From: Candidatus Microgenomates bacterium
Lineage (GTDB): Bacteria; Patescibacteria; Microgenomatia; JADHYG01
Direction of reading: 5' to 3'
Assembly: GCA_016782545.1 (NCBI GenBank)
Contig: JADHYG010000051.1
Coordinates: forward strand, 1-7,268
DNA length: 7,268 nt
Each line of letters starts with the position of its first letter. The first letter of the stretch is position 1. Position numbers and translations under genes: made by a program. Positions 1-4,362 of this stretch are shown one piece after another. The notes beneath the pieces are model-generated. The model searched no databases and was not told the origin of the DNA. It saw only the letters and a list, made by a program, of their open reading frames with translations.

Positions 1-466
1 CCAGCTCGGCTAAGTCTTTAGCACTCAAGCCAATAATCGGCCGGCCGTCACTGATTAAATTCATGCCTTTTTTTGTCAATTCTTTATTAATCTTCTCAAC
101 CACAGCAATAGAAGGAGCAAAAATCAAAGTATGAATCCGGCGGCCTTTACCTCCTTGAGTGTAAATGCTGGAAATTTCCGTTGAAAGCAAAAATTTAGGC
201 GGCGGGGAGTTCACGGTTCTGGAGAGGTTGGACCTCTCTTGAGGTCCAACCTCTAAAGAAGATTCTTTTATTCGTAACAACCCACTTCCATCCTCTTCTA
301 AATTTGCTTTAATCTCCCTTAGCCACAAGGGATGAGTCCAATCGCCGGTGGCCACAAGGTCAATACCTTTTTTCCGCGCCCATCTGCCAATTTCCAAAAT
401 CTCCATTTTTGGCGAAACCGCGCGGGAGTATTTGCTATGAATATGTAAATCAGTGACTATTTTCAT
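1..466 (-). CDS. EndoQ-like PHP-domain endonuclease, N-terminal part (runs off left edge)
   Basis: The first 155 residues are present and the C-terminus lies beyond the window. The protein opens MKIVTDLHIHSKYSRAVSPKM, with the PHP metal-binding signature DLHIH (residues 6-10), followed by GDWTHP near residues 41-46, LLSTEISSIY and GGKGRRIH. This order matches the Endonuclease Q / TIGR00375 PHP family, often misannotated as a UvrD-like helicase. Characterised EndoQ enzymes nick DNA 5' of deaminated bases such as uracil and hypoxanthine; that role is inferred here from the family. The ATG at 466 gives the canonical family N-terminus; no strong Shine-Dalgarno is visible, only an A-rich stretch. 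The gene starts 54 bp after the GDPD stop, with a palindrome between them. Oddity: residues of about 70-92 (ending in TVNSPPP) lie where I expect a short linker, and include EVGPQERSNLSR encoded by a 37-bp palindromic repeat (217-253) that is also found in the ATPase. The frame stays open through it, so the gene looks intact in the visible part. Confidence 0.85.
   Translation of the reverse strand, partial: MKIVTDLHIHSKYSRAVSPKMEILEIGRWARKKGIDLVATGDWTHPLWLREIKANLEEDGSGLLRIKESSLEVGPQERSNLSRTVNSPPPKFLLSTEISSIYTQGGKGRRIHTLIFAPSIAVVEKINKELTKKGMNLISDGRPIIGLSAKDLAEL
217..253. repeat. 37-bp palindromic element, copy 1, in frame inside the PHP gene
   Basis: The arms gaggttggacctc (224-236) and gaggtccaacctc (241-253) are perfect 13-bp inverted repeats around a TCTT tetraloop, preceded by ttctgga. 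All 37 bp are identical to 5303-5339. Each arm is itself nearly self-complementary (gaggt-tgg-acctc), so alternative folds are possible. On the host coding strand it reads EVGPQERSNLSR; the other two frames of that strand are also free of stops. A GC-rich 13-mer (202-214, gcggggagttcac) lies just outside it, and resembles sequences next to two other palindromes in the window. Confidence 0.93.
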
Positions 467-476
467 TTTTTCTGTA

Positions 477-522
477 AGGGTTCAACCCTCCCTTCGGGCT
501 TCGCGTTGAGGGTTGAACCCTC
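477..522. repeat. Palindromic element at the GDPD stop codon, between GDPD and PHP genes
   Basis: The 14-bp arms at 477-490 and 508-521 (agggttcaaccctc against gagggttgaaccct) are perfectly complementary, around a 17-nt loop that holds a small cccttcggg hairpin. Each arm is also nearly self-complementary about one central base, the same design as the 37-bp element, although the sequence differs. The right edge supplies bases of the GDPD TGA stop (521-523). Neither strand shows a T-tract directly after the hairpin, so it is not a textbook intrinsic terminator, though it could still act on the mRNA 3' end. Confidence 0.85.
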
Positions 523-1303
523 AAACAAAATCTTTCGCAAGAACCTTGCGGACCACATCCGGTTTCTTCGTAATTATTCCGTCAACATTAAAACCCAAAA
601 CTCTTTTCACCTTACCCTCACTTTGCGATCCCCAAACAAAGATTTTAATTTTCTCTTCCTGAAATAATTTAACCATTTTTTTATTTAAAAAGCGATAATA
701 AAAAGAAACTCCATCAGCGCCAAACAATAAAACCTTCCTTAAAAAATATTTGGGCAAAAGATTTCTAATGGGCAGACTTAAAATAAAAGCAATAAAAAAA
801 AGAATTGCTAGGGTCAAGCGATATTCACCCAAATCCCGCTGATCATGAGGTTCATAATAAAGAACTGTCTGAAAAGAAGGAGCTATTTTTTTCAAATTAA
901 ACAAAATCAAACCATTGTTGCTATCAAAAAAAACTTTTTTTCCAAAACCAAATTTTCTAATTAAGCTTACAATATTTTTTTCCATGCCTATTTGTTTTAG
1001 ATCAAGAAAAAAACCAATCTTGCTGTTGAAATTTTCAAAAACCTTTTCCAAAGTCAAAATTTTATCTTTACCAACAGCTTTAATAAGGTCAGCAAAAGTA
1101 TACCTGTCAAGCCAATAATTTTTCCTACCCTTTTTAATACCCCGACGATGACTGACAACTAAAACCTTGTCTAATGTTTGACGAATATCAAGCTCAATAA
1201 AATCAGCTCCCTGCTTAACGGCCAATGAAAAAGCCTGCAGGGTATTCTCTTTTTCATACCCAGCCGCACCCCGATGAGCAATGATTAAAGGTTTTTTTTT
1301 CAT
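521..1303 (-). CDS. Glycerophosphodiester phosphodiesterase-like protein with a hydrophobic internal segment
   Basis: A 260-residue GDPD-family TIM-barrel protein, near the usual size for single-domain members. GDPDs hydrolyse glycerophosphodiesters to glycerol-3-phosphate and an alcohol. Visible motifs are HRG (10-12), EN (19-20), the metal pair E37 and D39 in IELDI, and H52 in VVSHR; the C-terminal signature VDGIITKKPD is at about 240-249. The third metal ligand, usually Glu in an LEIK-like strand, appears as D101 in FFLDLK, a conservative change. Residues about 163-179 (LTLAILFFIAFILSLPI) form a strongly hydrophobic stretch, so membrane association is possible; no N-terminal signal peptide is seen. 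I chose the ATG at 1303 over an upstream TTG at 1309 because it directly precedes KKKPLIIAHRG. It starts 2 bp after the GT4 stop, so the two genes are very likely co-transcribed and translationally coupled. The natural substrate is unknown; lipid-head-group or teichoic-type turnover is an inference. Confidence 0.85.
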   Translation of the reverse strand: MKKKPLIIAHRGAAGYEKENTLQAFSLAVKQGADFIELDIRQTLDKVLVVSHRRGIKKGRKNYWLDRYTFADLIKAVGKDKILTLEKVFENFNSKIGFFLDLKQIGMEKNIVSLIRKFGFGKKVFFDSNNGLILFNLKKIAPSFQTVLYYEPHDQRDLGEYRLTLAILFFIAFILSLPIRNLLPKYFLRKVLLFGADGVSFYYRFLNKKMVKLFQEEKIKIFVWGSQSEGKVKRVLGFNVDGIITKKPDVVRKVLAKDFV

Positions 1304-1305
1304 TT

Positions 1306-2514
1306 TCAAAATCTCTGTAAAAAACTAGATCGTCCATTACCTTTCCTTTTCTCTATCAATTCTTGATAAAGCTCTAAAAGCTTATCAGTTGATTTTTCAA
1401 TTGAAAATTCTTTGGCTCTTTTTAATGATGATTTCCTCATTTCTGCTTTTAATTTTTCATCTGTTAAAACTCTTAATGTTTTTTCTGCCAAGTCTTGAGG
1501 ATTATCAGGCTTGACTAATAAACCAGCACTTCCTATTACTTCAGGCAAAGCCGCTTTTCTAGCACCGATAATCGGCAAACCTGTGGCCATGGCTTCAATC
1601 ACGACCATACCCTGACTCTCCATTTTACTGGCAGTCACAAAAACATCGGCAATGCTCAAAATTCCAGAAGACAGAAGCTTGTCATGTTGGATAGCACCGG
1701 TAAACTTAATCTTGTCTGAAATCCTTAATTTTTTAACCAAAGCCTTAAGATCTTTTAAGATTGGCCCATCACCAATAATTAAAAAGCTAGTTTGATGATC
1801 TTCTTCAATTACCAACTTGGCTGATTTAAGCACGATATCAACACTTTTTTCTCCTGAAAGCCTGCCAAAATGCAAAACTACCTTATGTCTCAAACCCATT
1901 TTTTCTTTTAATTTTAAAGCTTCTTTTTCTGAAAGACAAACAGCTTTCTTTAAATTCATACCACTAGGAATGACTTTAATCGGCTTTTTATTAAAACCAG
2001 CTTTTAACAAGTCCTTTTTAAGACTATAACAAGGAGTAATGGCAACATCACAAGCACCATAATAAAATTTTTGAAAAGATAAAAAAAGCTCTTGCAAAGG
2101 GCCGACTGCTTTTTTAATTTTAATAAACTTTAAATATTCTTTCTCTGTTAAAAAAGCGTGGAAGGTTCCTACTAAAGGTCTATCTAAAATCTTCGCTAAA
2201 ATCACTCCTTGGGTGCCAATAGTGAGCGGGATCTGAAAATGAAAAATGTCGGGATTGAATTTTTTAACCTTCTCAAATGTCTTAGAAAGAATTCCAGTTC
2301 CTAACCGCAAATCAGGATAGGCTGGAAGAGAAATTGAAGAAAGAAAAAATACTTCAACATTTGGTTCTTTAAAACTTAATTTCTCTTGCTGCTTTGGAGC
2401 AAAAATAATAACCTGATGACCTCTTTCTCCTAATTCTCTAGAAAAATTAGCCACAGACACAGCAACTCCATCTATTTTCGGCAAAAAAAGGTCAGTAAAA
2501 TAAGCAATTTTCAT
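1306..2514 (-). CDS. GT4-family (GT-B fold) glycosyltransferase, diacylglycerol glucosyltransferase-like
   Basis: A 402-residue retaining glycosyltransferase of normal GT4 length. The N-terminal Rossmann half begins MKIAYFTDLFLPKIDGVAVSV, with the glycine-containing acceptor loop typical of PimA-like and diacylglycerol glucosyltransferases. The C-terminal donor half has HFGRLSGEKSVD (215-226; R218 and K223 fit the nucleotide-sugar phosphate contacts), FLIIGDGP (244-251) and the EX7E motif ESQGMVVIE (E299 and E307) followed by AMATGLPIIG. The nearest familiar relatives transfer glucose or mannose to membrane lipids, so glycolipid synthesis at the inner face of the membrane is likely; the exact sugar and acceptor cannot be told. 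I chose the ATG at 2514. A TTG at 2556 would add 14 residues, but those would be encoded by the neighbouring palindrome and do not belong to the family N-terminus. The TGA stop is followed 2 bp later by the GDPD ATG. No Shine-Dalgarno sequence is evident. Confidence 0.9.
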   Translation of the reverse strand: MKIAYFTDLFLPKIDGVAVSVANFSRELGERGHQVIIFAPKQQEKLSFKEPNVEVFFLSSISLPAYPDLRLGTGILSKTFEKVKKFNPDIFHFQIPLTIGTQGVILAKILDRPLVGTFHAFLTEKEYLKFIKIKKAVGPLQELFLSFQKFYYGACDVAITPCYSLKKDLLKAGFNKKPIKVIPSGMNLKKAVCLSEKEALKLKEKMGLRHKVVLHFGRLSGEKSVDIVLKSAKLVIEEDHQTSFLIIGDGPILKDLKALVKKLRISDKIKFTGAIQHDKLLSSGILSIADVFVTASKMESQGMVVIEAMATGLPIIGARKAALPEVIGSAGLLVKPDNPQDLAEKTLRVLTDEKLKAEMRKSSLKRAKEFSIEKSTDKLLELYQELIEKRKGNGRSSFLQRF

Positions 2515-2543
2515 GTTAAAATAGTATTTGATTAGAACATAAA

Positions 2544-2631
2544 TGTAATAGCGCAATTTATTGCGCGTCGCGAACTCCCGCCTGCATCAGCTATGCTGAA
2601 AGCATTGCGGGCAGGAAAATTCGCTATTACA
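2544..2631. repeat. 88-bp branched palindrome in the divergent GT4/GT2 intergenic region
   Basis: The outer arms tgtaatagcg (2544-2553) and cgctattaca (2622-2631) are a perfect 10-bp inverted repeat, extended inward by aattt/aaatt (2555-2559, 2617-2621) after a bulged C. Inside are two further hairpins: gcgcaa-ttta-ttgcgc (2551-2566), which competes with the outer stem, and an apical stem of cccgc (2577-2581)/gcggg (2607-2611), tgc/gca and tcagc-tat-gctga (2587-2599). Its inner part is much more GC-rich than the surrounding DNA. It occupies most of the 148-bp gap between the two divergent genes and must sit in or near both promoters. Confidence 0.85.
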
Positions 2632-2642
2632 AGGTTAAATAG

Positions 2643-2653
2643 TATTATACAAT
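2643..2653 (+). promoter_or_regulatory. Possible -10 region for the GT2 gene
   Basis: The stretch tattatacaat contains two overlapping hexamers, TATTAT and TACAAT, each one base from the TATAAT consensus, ending 9 bp before the ATG. No convincing -35 hexamer is seen; the -35 zone would fall inside the right arm of the palindrome. If used, the transcript would be nearly leaderless, which fits the absence of a Shine-Dalgarno sequence. In this AT-rich DNA such matches arise by chance, so the call is weak. Confidence 0.3.
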
Positions 2654-2662
2654 AAATGCACT

Positions 2663-3394
2663 ATGAAAAAACCAGTTATTTCAGTCATTATCCCAGCTTA
2701 TAACGAAGAAGGGTATCTCTTTCAATGTCTTACTGCTTTAAAAAATCAAGATTTTAAACTCTCCTATGAAATCATTGTAATTGATAACAATTCAACTGAT
2801 AAAACTCCTCAAATTGCCCAAAAATTTGGCACCAGAGTTGTTTTTGAAAAACAAAAAGGAGTTATTTTTGCCAAACAAAAAGGATTGTTGTCAGCTAAAG
2901 CAGAAATTATTGCTGTCTGCGACGCAGATACAAAACCGCCAAAAAACTGGCTTTCAACCATTCATCAATCTTTAAACGAAACAAGTGTTGTTGGCGTCGG
3001 CGGTCCGGTTAAAGTTTTTGACGGCCCTGCTTGGCATAAAAATCATGTTGATTTAAGTTTTTCTCTGGTTAAAATCTTAAGCAAAATCAATAAAGGCTCT
3101 GTATATCTTATGGGTAATAATCTTGCTTTTAAAAAAAGAGCTTTTTTAGCCTCGGGCGGTTATGATATTCGATTATCTATGGGCGAGGATGAATGGGGTG
3201 TTTTAAAAAAACTTAAAAAAATGGGAAAAGTGATTTTCAATCCTCAAATGATAAATTATGCTTCGGGAAGAAGAGCAAATAATGGATTCTTTTATTTGTT
3301 TTTTTATGAATTGCCAATTAAATATGCTTTAAATTACTTCTTAAGCTCAATTTTAAAACGCCAAATAATCAAGCCTTTTGCTGATATTCGATAA
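2663..3394 (+). CDS. GT2-family (GT-A fold) glycosyltransferase
   Basis: A 243-residue inverting glycosyltransferase. It opens with the GT2 nucleotide-binding strand PVISVIIPAYNEEGYL, followed by EIIVIDNNSTDKT (36-48), the DXD-type metal site CDADT (D87, D89), an acceptor-side segment GGYD (165-168) and the GEDEWG motif (174-179) supplying the likely catalytic acid or base region. Residues 209-225 are hydrophobic and aromatic (FFYLFFYELPIKYALNY) and may dock the enzyme on the membrane. The length is that of a catalytic domain only, with no added transmembrane bundle. The donor and acceptor cannot be read from the sequence; polyisoprenyl-linked or surface glycan synthesis is the usual setting. 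This is the only plus-strand gene here. It is divergent from the GT4 gene and converges on the antiporter gene with only 2 bp between stops and no visible hairpin terminator. The ATG at 2663 is the first in-frame start and fits the family. Confidence 0.9.
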   Translation: MKKPVISVIIPAYNEEGYLFQCLTALKNQDFKLSYEIIVIDNNSTDKTPQIAQKFGTRVVFEKQKGVIFAKQKGLLSAKAEIIAVCDADTKPPKNWLSTIHQSLNETSVVGVGGPVKVFDGPAWHKNHVDLSFSLVKILSKINKGSVYLMGNNLAFKKRAFLASGGYDIRLSMGEDEWGVLKKLKKMGKVIFNPQMINYASGRRANNGFFYLFFYELPIKYALNYFLSSILKRQIIKPFADIR

Positions 3395-3396
3395 GT

Positions 3397-4362
3397 TTAT
3401 CTTAGAAGCTCAATCAGAGCAAAAAGAAGATAAAGCCCAAGCAAAACTGCTCCTTCCCATTTTTCAAGCTTTCTTTTTGTTCTCATAAAAAAGTAAAATA
3501 AACCAAAAATAAAAAGAAAAAAAGCTGTTGCCAAAAGAAAGTCTTCAAAAGCAACAATCTTAATCGGATGTAAAATCGAGGTTATTCCCAAAATTAAAGT
3601 TGAATTAGCCACTATTGAACCTAAAAGATCACCAAAAACCATTCCTGTCTCTTTTCTCTTAATGGCTTGAATTTCAAAAGAAAGCTCAGGCAAAGAGGTG
3701 CCGATAGCCACTAAAAAAAGACCAACAAGAAGCATGGGAATAGAAAAAGATAAAGCCAGCTTAGTGGCTGAGCGGACAAGAAGATCAGCAGAAACAAGAA
3801 GAATAACACAACCTAAGAAAAATTTCCCCCATTCTTTTTTGTGATTGGCTGCCATGGGGACTATTTTTTTCAAAAGTCTTTTGATCCAGCCGGAATCTCG
3901 ACTTCCCTTTCTTGTTCCCTTTAAAATTGTAATCTGGAAAAAAAGATAAACCAAAAAAAGCACCAAACCATCAAGTCGGGAAAGAGTCTTGTCCAAAAGA
4001 AGCAGTATTGGCAGTAAAGAAATTAGAAAGGTTAAAATGGTGTCGCGAGTGAAGATATTCCCCACTACTCTTAACTCTCCTCCCAAAAGAGCGGCGCCGC
4101 CAATTACCAAAGACAAATCAGCAATGTTTGAACCTAAAACATTTCCCAAAGCCAAAGCTGGTCGGCCTTCAAAAGCGGCGGTTATACCTACAACTAACTC
4201 AGGGATCGAGGTTGCTAAGGCTAAAACAAAAGAGGTTAAAGCAAACTTACCCACTTTTGTTTCATCAGACAAAACCTTTAAAGAAGAAACCAAAAGATCG
4301 GTTGCCCAAACCAAAGTCAAAGAAAAAAATAAAATTAAAAAAAGTTCTAACGATCCTGCCAT
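3397..4362 (-). CDS. CaCA-family Na+/Ca2+ (cation/proton) antiporter
   Basis: A 321-residue membrane protein of about ten helices, the usual size for prokaryotic YrbG/NCX_Mj-like exchangers. It has the two inverted alpha repeats that form the ion site. Repeat 1 covers about residues 48-84: ATSIPELVVG (E55) and GNVLGSNIAD (72-82). Repeat 2 covers about 218-259: GTSLPELSFE (E226) and GDLLGSIVANSTL (D245, N253). The paired glutamates of the xxPEL motifs are the main Ca2+ ligands in the family. A charged loop at about 149-178 separates the halves. The first 16 bp overlap the ATPase 3' end, implying one mRNA and coupled translation; only an A-rich stretch precedes the ATG at 4362. Partnered with a calcium-type pump, it probably exports Ca2+ using an ion gradient, but specificity (Na+, K+ or H+ as counter-ion) is inferred. 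Confidence 0.92.
   Translation of the reverse strand: MAGSLELFLILFFSLTLVWATDLLVSSLKVLSDETKVGKFALTSFVLALATSIPELVVGITAAFEGRPALALGNVLGSNIADLSLVIGGAALLGGELRVVGNIFTRDTILTFLISLLPILLLLDKTLSRLDGLVLFLVYLFFQITILKGTRKGSRDSGWIKRLLKKIVPMAANHKKEWGKFFLGCVILLVSADLLVRSATKLALSFSIPMLLVGLFLVAIGTSLPELSFEIQAIKRKETGMVFGDLLGSIVANSTLILGITSILHPIKIVAFEDFLLATAFFLFIFGLFYFFMRTKRKLEKWEGAVLLGLYLLFALIELLR

Noticed and set aside
477..522. Intrinsic terminator between the GDPD and PHP genes
   Set aside because: The hairpin is strong but neither strand has a T-tract after it, and its plan matches the other palindromic repeats better than a terminator.
915..1118. Short plus-strand ORF opposite the GDPD gene
   Set aside because: It is antisense to a well-supported gene, has low-complexity Lys/Phe/Ser-rich translation and no recognisable family. 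The plus-strand ORFs opposite the GT4, antiporter and ATPase genes (for example 1817-2029, 3989-4375, 5002-5328, 5974-6261) fail for the same reasons.
1292..1300. Run of nine T on the plus strand (A9 in the GDPD start region) as a phase-variation tract
   Set aside because: It encodes the Lys-rich N-terminus KKK in frame, and A-runs are common in this AT-rich genome. Nothing else suggests switching.
2515..2556. 14-residue N-terminal extension of the GT4 protein from a TTG at 2556
   Set aside because: The extension is encoded by the palindrome arm and AT-rich spacer, has no family match, and the ATG at 2514 gives the canonical GT4 N-terminus.
3390..3400. Bidirectional terminator between the convergent GT2 and antiporter genes
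   Set aside because: Only 2 bp separate the stop codons, and no inverted repeat is visible around them.
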